Shown: one piece after another, positions 1 to 7,968 of the stretch
Layout of the letters: every line of letters starts with the position of its first letter
Position numbering within the stretch: the stretch's first letter is position 1
NCBI GenBank assembly: GCA_946480085.1
Contig: CAMLHZ010000030.1
Span: 1 to 13,506, forward strand
Reading direction: 5' to 3'
DNA length: 13,506 bases
From: an uncultured Flavobacteriales bacterium
GTDB taxonomy: Bacteria; Bacteroidota; Bacteroidia; Flavobacteriales; Crocinitomicaceae
Position numbers and translations under genes: made by a program
The notes under the pieces: model-generated
Told to the model about the DNA's origin: nothing
The model's database searches: none
The model's input: only the letters and a program-made list of their open reading frames with translations

Positions 1-23
1 TTTTCTAATAAGTCATCTTATGC

Positions 24-71
24 ACAACAACTTTCTTTAAGAATGCACTGATTATTTTGCTAAGTTGTTGT
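24..71 (-). terminator. Inverted repeat spanning the stop of the 2H gene
   Basis: A perfect 10-bp inverted repeat: the bases at 24-33 are the reverse complement of 62-71, with a 28-base loop. It contains the TAG stop of the 2H gene (60-62). On the minus-strand transcript it could form a stem of ten pairs, but the loop is long and no U-run follows, so it is at best a weak terminator or an mRNA 3'-end stabiliser. The rest of 1-59 shows nothing else I can support. Confidence 0.22.
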
Positions 72-602
72 TGCTGTAAGTGTAAAGTTTTTGATCACCT
101 GATAAGAATCTCCAACATCAAATTTTCGCTTTAAAAGAGCAATATTGTTACAACTGAATCTGAAATCCTTCGGTAACTCTAGAGAGTACTGATCATTTAA
201 ACCCGAACTATTCTTTAGTATTGTGATATGAGGGATTCCACTAGCGCAATTCTTTCCAATGGTTTTCTTCACTTTGGGAATTAGAATATTTGTAAAGTAT
301 TCAGAATCAAATATAAAAACCAAATGGATATTATTGTTCCAAAGTTCGGTTTTTAGATAAGTCAAGGAGAACGGAGTTGTATTTTTCATTATAACTTCTA
401 ATCGAAGCAATATATTTTCTTCATGCGATTCCCCAACAATAAAATGGCCAACAGATAAGTGAGCTCGTTTAAAGTTTGTTTTTGAATCAGTTACCTTAAT
501 ACTCGACTTAAACAATTCAATGCAATCTAAAATTTCCTGTGGAGGAGAAACGATTAATAAATACTCGTATTTATCCTTGTCAAATAAATCCTGTTGTTTC
601 AT
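60..602 (-). CDS. 2H phosphoesterase / 2'-5' RNA ligase-like protein
   Basis: A cytoplasmic protein of 180 residues with no signal peptide or membrane segment. It carries two His-x-Thr/Ser motifs, HLS at residues 48-50 and HIT at 125-127, each in a hydrophobic strand (AHLSVGHF and PHITILK). This is the hallmark of the 2H phosphoesterase superfamily, where the two histidines act on 2'-5' or cyclic phosphodiester bonds in RNA or nucleotides. Length and motif spacing (77 residues) fit the 2'-5' RNA ligase/LigT group. The substrate cannot be told from sequence. The gene stands alone, divergent from the ComM-like gene with 133 bp between them. The ATG at 602 is preceded by AT-rich DNA with no Shine-Dalgarno and no clear -7 box. 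The fold assignment is fairly sure; the reaction is not. Confidence 0.72.
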   Translation of the reverse strand: MKQQDLFDKDKYEYLLIVSPPQEILDCIELFKSSIKVTDSKTNFKRAHLSVGHFIVGESHEENILLRLEVIMKNTTPFSLTYLKTELWNNNIHLVFIFDSEYFTNILIPKVKKTIGKNCASGIPHITILKNSSGLNDQYSLELPKDFRFSCNNIALLKRKFDVGDSYQVIKNFTLTATTT

Positions 603-682
603 ATTGAATTACGAAGTTAATTAATCCTCTAAAGATTTATTTTGATTTTTTAATAATCTATTTATGATTAAAAAATAATCAA

Positions 683-718
683 TTTGTTTGTTTCTAATTC
701 TTTTTCTCCTTAAATTAG
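683..718 (+). promoter_or_regulatory. Probable Bacteroidota promoter of the ComM-like gene
   Basis: Two adjacent TTTG copies (683-690) could supply the -33 element. The box TAAATTAG at 711-718 matches the Bacteroidota -7 consensus TAnnTTTG at five of its six fixed positions. The spacing from the second TTTG is 20 bases. The predicted transcription start near 722-725 would give a leader of about 12 bases before the ATG at 736. Confidence 0.42.
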
Positions 719-735
719 AATAAAGAGATTGAGAA

Positions 736-2271
736 ATGCTAGTAAAAACCTATTCAAGTGCCGTTTTTGGAATTGACGCCACAACCATAACTGTAGAAGT
801 AAATATTGCACAAGGTGTGAACTTTGTACTCGTTGGACTACCCGATAAAGCAGTAGTGGAGAGCCATTATCGAATCAAGTCTGCGCTAAAGAATAATTCG
901 CTTAAATATCCTGGAAAGGAAATTACTGTTAATATGGCGCCTGCAGATATTCGAAAAGAAGGTTCAGTATTCGATTTGGCAATTGGTATTGGAATACTTG
1001 CTGCAAGTGAACAGGTTTCTGATAAGAAGCTTCACGATTATATATTATTAGGAGAATTGTCATTGGATGGTGAACTTCAACCAATAAAAGGCGTTTTACC
1101 GATCACAATGCAGGCAAAGACAGAAGGTTTTAAAGGAGTTATCATGCCTGTGTCCAACGTACAAGAAGCGGCGATAGTAGAAGGGATCAACGTTTACGGA
1201 CTGAATAATCTTAAGGAAGTTGTAGAGTTCTTTAATGATGAAAAGGAGTTTTCTCCTGTAAAATTTGATGTTCTTACGGAATTTGAACGACAGCAGTCGA
1301 TAAGCGAAGTAGATTTTATTGACGTTAAAGGCCAGTCAATGGTAAAAAGGGCTTTTGAGATTGCCGCCGCAGGTGGACATAATGTAATTCTCATTGGACC
1401 TCCAGGTGCTGGTAAATCAATGTTAGCTAAGCGTTTATCCACTATTCTTCCTCCAATGAGTATAAACGAATCACTTGAAACAACGAAAATTCATTCGGTA
1501 GCCGGAAGAATAGCCAAACATTCCGGACTCATAACACAACGACCATTCCGTAAACCGCATCATACAATCTCGGATGTCGCTTTAGTGGGCGGTGGTTCTT
1601 TTCCTCAACCTGGAGAGATCTCGCTAGCGCATAATGGTGTGCTTTTTTTAGATGAACTTCCCGAGTATAAAAGACAAGTTCTTGAGGTAATGCGGCAACC
1701 ACTGGAAGATAGAGTAGTGTCCGTTTCACGTGCAAAATTTAGTATTGATTATCCCGCAGGATTTATGCTTGTAGCGGCAATGAATCCTTGTCCCTGCGGT
1801 TACTTTAATCATCCTGAAAAAGAATGTTCTTGTGCTCCAGGAAGTGTTCAACGCTACTTGAATAGAATTTCCGGGCCTTTGTTGGATAGAATAGATTTAC
1901 ACATCGAGGTAACTCCGGTTTCATTTGATGAACTCGCCTTCGAGCATGTTACTGAGTCCAGTACAGAAATACGAAATAGAGTTATCTCGGCACGTTTGAT
2001 CCAATCCGAACGTTTCATTAATTCTGAAACTCATGCGAATGCTCAAATGCAACGGAAAGAACTCGTAAAACATTGTGATATCGGACAAGAAGGAAAGAAG
2101 ATGCTCAGAGAAGCTATGGAACGACTGGGACTTTCAGCCAGAGCCTATGATCGTATATTAAAAGTTGCCAGAACAATAGCTGATCTTGAATCCCAAGCTT
2201 CAATCCAATCTCATCATCTGGCTGAAGCCATACAACTTAGAAGTCTGGACAGAGAATCATGGGCAGGATAG
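736..2271 (+). CDS. comM: YifB/ComM-family Mg-chelatase-like AAA+ ATPase
   Basis: A full-length family member of 511 residues. Residues 1-170 form the N-terminal domain with a Lon-protease-like S5 fold (PDKAV, DIRKEGS and [10 protein letters not shown] stretches typical of YifB). The AAA+ module follows: Walker A GPPGAGKS at 221-228, Walker B VLFLDE at 302-307, and an LLDRIDL arginine-finger stretch at 382-388. A Cys cluster (C352, C354, C364, C366) is typical of the family. The C-terminal Mg-chelatase domain with sensor 2 ([11 protein letters not shown]) covers about 420-511. In Haemophilus and Vibrio, ComM is a hexameric helicase that drives branch migration during integration of transforming DNA; the same role here is inferred. 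All ATPase motifs are intact. The start at 736 fits the conserved [17 protein letters not shown] N-terminus. It is monocistronic, convergent with the subtilase across 74 bp that show no terminator hairpin. Confidence 0.95.
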   Translation: MLVKTYSSAVFGIDATTITVEVNIAQGVNFVLVGLPDKAVVESHYRIKSALKNNSLKYPGKEITVNMAPADIRKEGSVFDLAIGIGILAASEQVSDKKLHDYILLGELSLDGELQPIKGVLPITMQAKTEGFKGVIMPVSNVQEAAIVEGINVYGLNNLKEVVEFFNDEKEFSPVKFDVLTEFERQQSISEVDFIDVKGQSMVKRAFEIAAAGGHNVILIGPPGAGKSMLAKRLSTILPPMSINESLETTKIHSVAGRIAKHSGLITQRPFRKPHHTISDVALVGGGSFPQPGEISLAHNGVLFLDELPEYKRQVLEVMRQPLEDRVVSVSRAKFSIDYPAGFMLVAAMNPCPCGYFNHPEKECSCAPGSVQRYLNRISGPLLDRIDLHIEVTPVSFDELAFEHVTESSTEIRNRVISARLIQSERFINSETHANAQMQRKELVKHCDIGQEGKKMLREAMERLGLSARAYDRILKVARTIADLESQASIQSHHLAEAIQLRSLDRESWAG

Positions 2272-2345
2272 TGTTTGATGCCACACCTACGTTGCTCAAG
2301 ACTTTTGTTTAGATAGCTTTTAATACGTTCTTTGAAATATGAATT

Positions 2346-4526
2346 CTACAGATTTTTACTAAACGGAATAGTATAAGTTTGAGTTTCTGTATGAATTCTC
2401 AGAAAGTAAATTCCATTTGGAAGTTCGGAAACATCGATTGTATCAATTGTTAATATTGGTTGAACCACTTTTCCATCCAAGGACAAAATAGATAATTCTG
2501 ATACTTCTAACTCGTTAATGTTTAGTAGGTGCAATTCCTTCGATGACGGGTTCGGATATAGTACAAACGGAACAATACTCGACTGCTCATCTGTTCCAAC
2601 GGTATTAATTGCCAATTGCACAGCAGCATACGCATTGATCTTTCCCATTCCCCATTTGGTGTCACCCGGAGCAACAATGTTTCCAGTATAACTATCTAAA
2701 CGAGCTGTTGTTTTTATGATGTTTTTGACTTGTTCGCTTGATAAATAAGGATTTGCATCAAGGATCAAAGAAACAATGCCTGCAACACAAGGTGTCGCCA
2801 TTGACGTTCCTGAAAATTTCGCGAAATCGTACGTTTTGTTATTGAAATCGATAGAAGCAACAGAAGTGTAAGCGGCATCCGTATAAGAAGAAATAGAAGA
2901 AGTGACGCTAACTCCGGGAGCAGAAATATCTGGCTTCATTGTGCCATTATGTAAAGGTCCAATACTTGTAAAAGCAGCCGGTGCACCACCAACTGTGTTA
3001 CCAGAACCATTTACGTAACTTGATGAATACGCAGCAACTGTGATAACGCTATTTGTACAACCCGGTTCTCCAATTGCATAGTAAGAATCGCCTCCCACTG
3101 AGTTCGTTCCATACGATGAAAATGTTTGACCAAAATTACCAGCTCCATTTGTTAATTCAGGTAAATTCCAATAATGAACAGTCCCGTCAACTGCTGAACT
3201 CGTTATTACAATTCGATTATTGGCGTTAAGTGAGCGAATTCGCATTTGAATATTTGCTCTTCCATTCAATGGGTTTGTTGTTTCCGTTGAAACGTTATAC
3301 ACAATTGTATCGTTACCTACTACTAAAATTGTATCTGTGTATCCAGTGTTATAACACGAGTAAATCGGCGAACTTCCCAGTTCCGTTCCCAGATTATTAT
3401 GAACCGAAAACTTGAGATCAAAAACATATCCCTGACCTCCCCATGCTGTGATACATTCTCCCCACATGTTTGGATTAGAAGCATATGGATAAAATCCTAC
3501 TAGGGATCTGAATGAGTTGTTATTAAATGTTCGTTGAATATGGAAATTCGTTCCGTTATTGTTTCCTGCAGCTCCTGCGAAAACCACATCGTTAGTTGCG
3601 CTCAATTCATCAATAGCCTGAGAAAGTAAGGAGAATCCATCCAAACTTCCCATTTGGTTGTAATAAACTCCCCAGCTCATATTCACTACCAAGCGTTTTC
3701 CTGCGGCTTCTGCTTTATCCTTCATCCAAACAAAGGCATCAATTGCCGAAGCTTGATCGATGTAAAACGTTGTAAATAAGTACTGAGATTCAAATCCAAA
3801 TCCACGAAAAACAGACCCTGCACCACTTCCTCCAGCAATACCTGCAACGTGTGAGCCATGTGTGTGATAATTGTAAATATTTGCTGTGTCAGACTCTGCA
3901 GCTGCTAATTCAGCTGGTGTGTTATACTCAACTCCGTAAGTTTGACCTTGAGGTAGGCTTCCAACTTGCTTGTATTGATCCCAGGCAGCATAAATTCTTG
4001 ATTGTGTCAAAAGCGTATCGTAAAACATAGGATGACCATAATCAAATCCCCAGTCCGTAACACCAATTAAAATGTCTTTCCCTGTAAATGCACTTGGTAA
4101 ATTGATTCCCATCTGAACACTGTCTGCTCTGGTATCTTTTACCGCTCTGTCAAGTTGCGGAACAATTTTTCCCGGAATTTCCAAATAAGAATAGAATTGT
4201 GAGAAATCTACGGCATTCAATCCTTCTAAAGGAACTTTCATTGTTGTTATGTCTCCAACCGAGCTTCCTAAAAGAATATTATTCTCATTGATAAGATTCC
4301 AGTTACAATCAGATCGTCTTTTACCGTAAAGAGAAACATACCAAATACCACCGATTTTATAGACCGGAAAACCATCAATTATTGCCTGACTAGCACCAGT
4401 TGAGTTCTTAAATGTTGATGAATACTTGGTCAATTTATCCCAACGCATTTGATTACTTGCGCTTTGAGTTTGACCAAATAAAAGACCAGTTGTGAATACG
4501 ATTGTAAGTAGTAAGAGGTGTTTCAT
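2346..4526 (-). CDS. Secreted S8 subtilisin-like protease with T9SS C-terminal sorting domain
   Basis: A predicted extracellular endopeptidase of 726 residues. Residues 1-18 form a signal peptide (MKHLLLLTIVF..., likely cut before QTQS). About 20-145 is a propeptide-like region. The catalytic domain carries the triad Asp158 (GVTDWG), His223 (HTHGSHVAG) and Ser575 (FSGTSMATP), with probable oxyanion Asn322 (AAGNNNG). Asn322 and Ser575 lie 253 residues apart, against about 66 in subtilisin, because of a beta-rich insertion at about 330-490. The last ~75 residues (FVLYPNP at 654-660, then LPNGIYFLRI) are a type A T9SS sorting domain that directs export across the outer membrane and is usually cleaved. 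The gene starts only 9 bp after the ABC ATPase stop with no promoter of its own visible, so it is probably the last gene of the uptake operon. Its substrate is unknown; supply of the transported ligand from proteins is inference. Confidence 0.93.
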   Translation of the reverse strand: MKHLLLLTIVFTTGLLFGQTQSASNQMRWDKLTKYSSTFKNSTGASQAIIDGFPVYKIGGIWYVSLYGKRRSDCNWNLINENNILLGSSVGDITTMKVPLEGLNAVDFSQFYSYLEIPGKIVPQLDRAVKDTRADSVQMGINLPSAFTGKDILIGVTDWGFDYGHPMFYDTLLTQSRIYAAWDQYKQVGSLPQGQTYGVEYNTPAELAAAESDTANIYNYHTHGSHVAGIAGGSGAGSVFRGFGFESQYLFTTFYIDQASAIDAFVWMKDKAEAAGKRLVVNMSWGVYYNQMGSLDGFSLLSQAIDELSATNDVVFAGAAGNNNGTNFHIQRTFNNNSFRSLVGFYPYASNPNMWGECITAWGGQGYVFDLKFSVHNNLGTELGSSPIYSCYNTGYTDTILVVGNDTIVYNVSTETTNPLNGRANIQMRIRSLNANNRIVITSSAVDGTVHYWNLPELTNGAGNFGQTFSSYGTNSVGGDSYYAIGEPGCTNSVITVAAYSSSYVNGSGNTVGGAPAAFTSIGPLHNGTMKPDISAPGVSVTSSISSYTDAAYTSVASIDFNNKTYDFAKFSGTSMATPCVAGIVSLILDANPYLSSEQVKNIIKTTARLDSYTGNIVAPGDTKWGMGKINAYAAVQLAINTVGTDEQSSIVPFVLYPNPSSKELHLLNINELEVSELSILSLDGKVVQPILTIDTIDVSELPNGIYFLRIHTETQTYTIPFSKNL

Positions 4527-4535
4527 AATCTAATT

Positions 4536-5228
4536 TTAAAAGCTTATTTCAAGTAGTTCTGCTTTCGAAAGTTGCTCAGTTCTATAAATAAATTCGCCCT
4601 CTCTTGAGATAATGCACCAACTTGTTCCGTGCTCTAATCCCATTTCAATATCATGAGTGGAAACGATAACTAACTTGTTTTCAGTTTTGCAAATATCGAG
4701 TAAAAGTCGAAATAATTCAATTTTTGAAGGGTAATCCAAAAAAGAAGTCGGTTCGTCAAGTAATATAACAGCTGTTTCTTGCACCAAAGCCCGGGCAATA
4801 TTACAGCGTTGTCTTTCACCATCGCTCAATTCGCTTGTTGATTTATCTAGCAAATGGGTTATTTGAAGTTTAACAACAATTCTGTCGATGACTGCTTTGT
4901 CTTTTTCGCTTAAAATGCCGCTTAATCCTGTATATGGATATCTTCCTAAGGCAATGTATTCTGAAACGCGTAAATGATCTAAACCGTAAAAATGATTATC
5001 TACAAAAGAAACGTTCCGTGCTAATTCAAGTTGGGAAAGTTGCGCAGATGATTTTCCGTTAAGTGAATACATGTTCTTGGTAGGTTTCACTATCGACTTT
5101 AGCCAGGTAGATTTTCCGGTTCCATTTGCACCAAACAAAACAACAAATTCACCAGAATGCAGTTCTAATTCATCAATTCTGAATAAAACCCTTGATTGGC
5201 TATATGTTTGATTCGAGAACTTAAGCAT
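4536..5228 (-). CDS. ABC transporter ATP-binding protein, FecE/BtuD type (iron-siderophore, heme or cobalamin uptake)
   Basis: The cytoplasmic ATPase subunit of a FecCD-class importer, 230 residues. Motifs are Walker A GANGTGKST (33-41), signature LSDGE (134-138), Walker B VILLDEP (154-160), D-loop SFLD (162-165) and switch His192 (STHD). The stretch VSEYIALGRYPYTG (88-101) is typical of the siderophore/cobalamin subgroup. The odd point is the Q-loop: where FecE/BtuD proteins have Gln after the hydrophobic strand, this one reads VSFVDNHF, with Asp77 at the expected place. The remaining machinery looks functional. Its ATG lies inside the last codons of the permease gene (8-base overlap, 5221-5228), so translation is probably coupled. 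The class is secure; the ligand is not determinable from the ATPase. Confidence 0.93.
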   Translation of the reverse strand: MLKFSNQTYSQSRVLFRIDELELHSGEFVVLFGANGTGKSTWLKSIVKPTKNMYSLNGKSSAQLSQLELARNVSFVDNHFYGLDHLRVSEYIALGRYPYTGLSGILSEKDKAVIDRIVVKLQITHLLDKSTSELSDGERQRCNIARALVQETAVILLDEPTSFLDYPSKIELFRLLLDICKTENKLVIVSTHDIEMGLEHGTSWCIISREGEFIYRTEQLSKAELLEISF

Positions 5229-6192
5229 TTTTACTCTGTTTAAGAATCAATAGAACAACAATTGGTGCACCCATTAATGATGTCAATCCATTAATGGGAA
5301 TAGCAATGTAAGGATCCAGAACCATCTTGATCAGATCACAAAGAACCAAAACAACAGCTCCACAGATCAAACAATAAACCATTAAGTAGCGATGTTTTCC
5401 TGTTCTGTAAAGCATCCTAACCACATTGGGCACAATTAAACCAACGAACGCAATTGGCCCGCAATAACTGGTAATTACACCGGTTAAAATGGAAACAACA
5501 ATAAGTATTAACCATTTTGTTCTATTGTAATGCACTCCTAAATAAACAGCATGTGATTCGCCAAGTTGAAGTGCATCAAGCTGTTTGCAAAGCAGTATTG
5601 AAAGGATTACGCAAACTGCTACAACAGGTAAAATGATCCAAAAATCGACCAATTCTACCTGAGTTAATGTTCCGTAACCCCAAAGTGTGAATGCCTTAAT
5701 AGCACTAGGGTCCGCTTTTGTAACAATTACGCTGGTGATTGCGGAAACAAATGTTCCCAACATCATCCCTACAAGCAATAATGAAACTTTCGACTTCAAT
5801 GAATTGGATAGCAGAATGATAATTAATCCAAACCCCAAAGCTCCAATTGCGGCTGCTCCGGTAATGCTTATTTTGGCTAATTCAGGAGATAAACTTGCCG
5901 AGGCCATTGTTGTTAACGCAACCAATAAATGAGATCCGGAAGTTAAACCTAAAATGGATGGACCGGCGAGCTGATTGTTTAAAAAGGTTTGAAGTAGTAA
6001 TCCTGCTACAGCAAGGGCTGCTCCGGCCACAATACAGATACAAACTTCAGGAAGACGTAATATCCAAAACAGTTTTTGGTCAACCAAAGCATTTTCTTGC
6101 AAATATCCAAACCAACTGCCACCGGGATTCGGGTATCCCAGAGCAACAAGAATCAAGATTCCAAGCAATATGATTAACCCAACTATTTTCAT
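5221..6192 (-). CDS. FecCD-family ABC transporter permease
   Basis: The inner-membrane permease of the importer, a polytopic protein with many hydrophobic segments and 323 residues from the start chosen here. Family hallmarks are WILRLPE followed by VAGAALAVAGLLLQ (about 43-68), LAGPSILGLTSG (75-86), the ATPase-coupling loop LQLGESHAVYLGV (208-220) and GPIAFVGLIVPNVVR (245-259). The usual Arg of RLPR is Glu49 here. The reading frame extends upstream to an ATG at 6267, but the extra 25 residues (with CHDWWN and several charges) overlap the binding-protein gene and are unlike a permease N-terminus. The ATG at 6192 forms an ATGA overlap with the upstream TGA stop, has a weak AAAGG 7-11 bases before it, and begins directly with a hydrophobic helix, so I use it. 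Two copies would pair with the ATPase dimer. Confidence 0.93.
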   Translation of the reverse strand: MKIVGLIILLGILILVALGYPNPGGSWFGYLQENALVDQKLFWILRLPEVCICIVAGAALAVAGLLLQTFLNNQLAGPSILGLTSGSHLLVALTTMASASLSPELAKISITGAAAIGALGFGLIIILLSNSLKSKVSLLLVGMMLGTFVSAITSVIVTKADPSAIKAFTLWGYGTLTQVELVDFWIILPVVAVCVILSILLCKQLDALQLGESHAVYLGVHYNRTKWLILIVVSILTGVITSYCGPIAFVGLIVPNVVRMLYRTGKHRYLMVYCLICGAVVLVLCDLIKMVLDPYIAIPINGLTSLMGAPIVVLLILKQSKNA

Positions 6193-7295
6193 TTCAGCCT
6201 TTGGTAAAAATGCATTTTCTTCATTGGTAATGTTCCACCAATCATGGCAAAATCTTCTAACAGCCAATCCGGATGCATTGAATTGTATTCCCAGAAATAA
6301 TTGGTTCTATTGAAGTATGAATATGCCTGTTTGATTTTGACCGTATGCAGTGCTGACAGTTTCGGATTCATGCGAAGCAATTCATCCATACTTTTTGCTT
6401 CAGCATTCAACCAACGTGTACAATGCTCTTCGTCGATAATGATTTTTGAAAGGGAATACTGATTACTGCCTGTTCCTTTTGTGTTCTTGTACAGGTAATC
6501 CATTCCGGCATCTTTCATGATTCCTGCAAGGAAAGATTCTCCGGCAGTTGCGTTCCAAACATCACCAAACATTCCACCGGTAATAACGGTTTCCTGATGT
6601 TTTGATTTAGCGATTTTCGTTTTCAACTCTTTATAGTTCGTTTCTACCTTTTCAAAATAAGAATTAGCAAGATCCTTTTTGTCGTACAAAGCACCGAACA
6701 GTTTGATCCATTCCGCCTTTGCTAAAGGAGCAATCTCTTTCCAATCGTAAATGGCCATGCAATTGATACCTAATTGTTTCAACTTATCCTGATTGGGGTA
6801 GGGGCTTCCAAATCCACTGAAAGTGATCAATTCTACTTTTTTTGAAAGCATTTCAGCTGGAGAAACTGCTCCTTCGAAATCGGTTGTGAGTACTTTCTTA
6901 GCCGCAATATTCTTTCTCAACTTGGCATTGTAAATGTATTTGCTGTCAGTGGTTAATTTAATTGAACTAATTTCATCCAGTTCTGAGATCATTCCCACAA
7001 AACCTGTAGATAACGCACCAATTCCTTTTACCGGAACTTCAATAGTTATATAGTCGGATGGTACCTGAACATTGGTGCCTCGTTTTACCAAAGCAAAAGT
7101 TTGTTCCGGTTCGTTAGTATCAGGATTCTTGATCACCAATTTGGTATAAGTATCTTTTTCCTCCAGATCGAAATGCTTGGCATACTTGATCGTTGTTTTT
7201 ACATTTTCCTTCGATGACTGATTCGAATTTTTACAACTGACAACCAGAAAAATAATTGAAAGAAAAAATATTGGAGTGAATAAGGATTTAATCAT
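6189..7295 (-). CDS. Lipoprotein periplasmic substrate-binding protein of the FecB/BtuF class
   Basis: The ligand-capturing component of the importer, 368 residues from the start used here. The N-terminus MIKSLFTPIFFLSIIFLVVSC is a lipoprotein signal with lipobox VVSC and lipid-bearing Cys21. The residues after it (KNSNQ) lack the acidic surface-export signal described in Bacteroidota, so a periplasmic-facing anchor is expected. The mature part fits a two-lobe helical-backbone binding protein: ELITFSGFGSPYP (about 155-167) and IYDWKEIAPLAKAEWIKLFGAL (182-203) belong to lobe 1, and the stretch from VITGGMFGDVWNATAGESF (237-255) to WLLEDFAMIGG (344-354) to lobe 2. An upstream ATG at 7349 would add 18 residues before the signal and extend deep into the preceding gene; the ATG at 7295 overlaps that gene's stop by 8 bases and gives a clean lipoprotein signal. 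The ligand could be an iron-siderophore, heme or a corrinoid. Confidence 0.9.
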   Translation of the reverse strand: MIKSLFTPIFFLSIIFLVVSCKNSNQSSKENVKTTIKYAKHFDLEEKDTYTKLVIKNPDTNEPEQTFALVKRGTNVQVPSDYITIEVPVKGIGALSTGFVGMISELDEISSIKLTTDSKYIYNAKLRKNIAAKKVLTTDFEGAVSPAEMLSKKVELITFSGFGSPYPNQDKLKQLGINCMAIYDWKEIAPLAKAEWIKLFGALYDKKDLANSYFEKVETNYKELKTKIAKSKHQETVITGGMFGDVWNATAGESFLAGIMKDAGMDYLYKNTKGTGSNQYSLSKIIIDEEHCTRWLNAEAKSMDELLRMNPKLSALHTVKIKQAYSYFNRTNYFWEYNSMHPDWLLEDFAMIGGTLPMKKMHFYQRLK

Positions 7296-7899
7296 TTTTA
7301 TAGTGTTTAAGCATTGCCTTACAAAGAGCAGGATTAGATGAATTGTCATTTACAATCGCTTCCAGATCTTTTTTATTTCGGTTCTGAGAAAGCTTAAATG
7401 CTCCTTCCATTTTTACAACTTTCAAACGAATTCCAACAATTTCTTCCAGATATTCAGTTATCATTTCTTTGTTGAAATTCTTGTATTTCAGCGGTAGTGA
7501 ACGACTCTTCTCAAAATGATCAACCAATTCATCCAAATGATTTTCCAGTTCAGATAAAGTCAAAAGCGAACTTTCACAAGTCAAATAAACGGATTCATAG
7601 TTATACGTTGGTACGTTCTCCTTTTCATAAACCGATGAACTAATGTATCCGTGAGCTCCGGAAATTAGAAGTCCGCAAAGAGCATTGGACTCAAATCGAT
7701 TACTTTGAAAATTGACTTTGGCAATATGAAATTCAACGATAGGGTTTTCCGAATCAGTATCCTTAAAAACGAAAGGAACATGTGTGATATCAGGCGCACC
7801 AACAGAAGAATTGGTAATAACCGTTCCGAAAGAATGAGCTTTACAAAATTCGATCAGCTCTTTCTGATCTTCTATTCTGAATGACTGCGGAATATACAC
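7288..7899 (-). CDS. PaiB-like FMN-binding split-barrel protein (annotated family: FMN-binding negative transcriptional regulator)
   Basis: A soluble protein of 203 residues starting with GTG at 7899. The conserved PaiB opening MYIP fixes this start. Family marks are THVPF (39-43), EFHIAKVNFQ (56-65, where relatives have GHVARANPQ), GAHGYISSSVY (81-91), VPTYNY (96-101) and EGAFKLSQNR (165-174). Two aromatic positions differ from common family members: Val90 where SPSWY has Trp, and Tyr99 where VPTWNY has Trp. The fold is the FMN-binding split barrel, shared with pyridoxamine-phosphate oxidases and HugZ heme oxygenases. Bacillus PaiB was described as a negative regulator of sporulation and protease genes, but no DNA-binding domain is evident here. 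As first gene of the uptake operon, overlapping the binding-protein gene by 8 bases, it may regulate the operon or act on the ligand, for example as a reductase or heme-handling protein. Confidence 0.88.
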   Translation of the reverse strand: MYIPQSFRIEDQKELIEFCKAHSFGTVITNSSVGAPDITHVPFVFKDTDSENPIVEFHIAKVNFQSNRFESNALCGLLISGAHGYISSSVYEKENVPTYNYESVYLTCESSLLTLSELENHLDELVDHFEKSRSLPLKYKNFNKEMITEYLEEIVGIRLKVVKMEGAFKLSQNRNKKDLEAIVNDNSSNPALCKAMLKHYKND

Positions 7900-7903
7900 C
7901 TTC

Positions 7904-7911
7904 CAAAGATA
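7904..7911 (-). promoter_or_regulatory. -7 box TATCTTTG of the PaiB-ABC-subtilase operon
   Basis: On the minus strand the bases read TATCTTTG, a perfect match to the Bacteroidota -7 consensus TAnnTTTG. Only four bases (GAAG) separate it from the GTG start at 7899, so transcription would begin at or within a base or two of the start codon, giving a leaderless message. I see no TTTG -33 element at the expected distance. The match is exact; its activity is inferred. Confidence 0.55.
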
Positions 7912-7918
7912 CGTTTTA

Positions 7919-7932
7919 ATTGAAAATTGAAA
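7919..7932. repeat. Tandem ATTGAAA heptamer between the divergent -7 boxes
   Basis: ATTGAAA occurs twice in direct tandem (7919-7925 and 7926-7932), lying between the two opposed TATCTTTG boxes in the space where both -33 regions would fall. It could be an operator affecting both genes, or chance in AT-rich DNA. Confidence 0.3.
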
Positions 7933-7958
7933 AGCACTTTATTAATAGCTTATCTTTG
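7927..7958 (+). promoter_or_regulatory. Promoter of the DEAD-box helicase gene
   Basis: TATCTTTG at 7951-7958 matches TAnnTTTG perfectly. A TTG at 7927-7929 lies 21 bases upstream as a candidate -33 element. Transcription would start near 7962-7964, leaving only about 5-7 untranslated bases before the ATG at 7969, too short for a ribosome-binding site. Confidence 0.6.
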
Positions 7959-7968
7959 TACTTGAGTT

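Noticed and set aside
2272..2345. Terminator between the convergent ComM-like and subtilase genes
   Set aside because: I searched both strands by eye and found no stem of useful length followed by a T-run.
6193..6267. Upstream ATG extension of the permease by 25 residues
   Set aside because: It overlaps the binding-protein gene by 79 bases, adds a charged, Trp- and His-containing segment unlike FecCD N-termini, and a better ATG at 6192 overlaps the upstream stop as ATGA.
7296..7349. Upstream ATG extension of the binding protein by 18 residues
   Set aside because: It would bury a clean lipoprotein signal (lipobox VVSC) behind extra residues and lengthen the overlap with the PaiB-like gene; the ATG at 7295 fits both.
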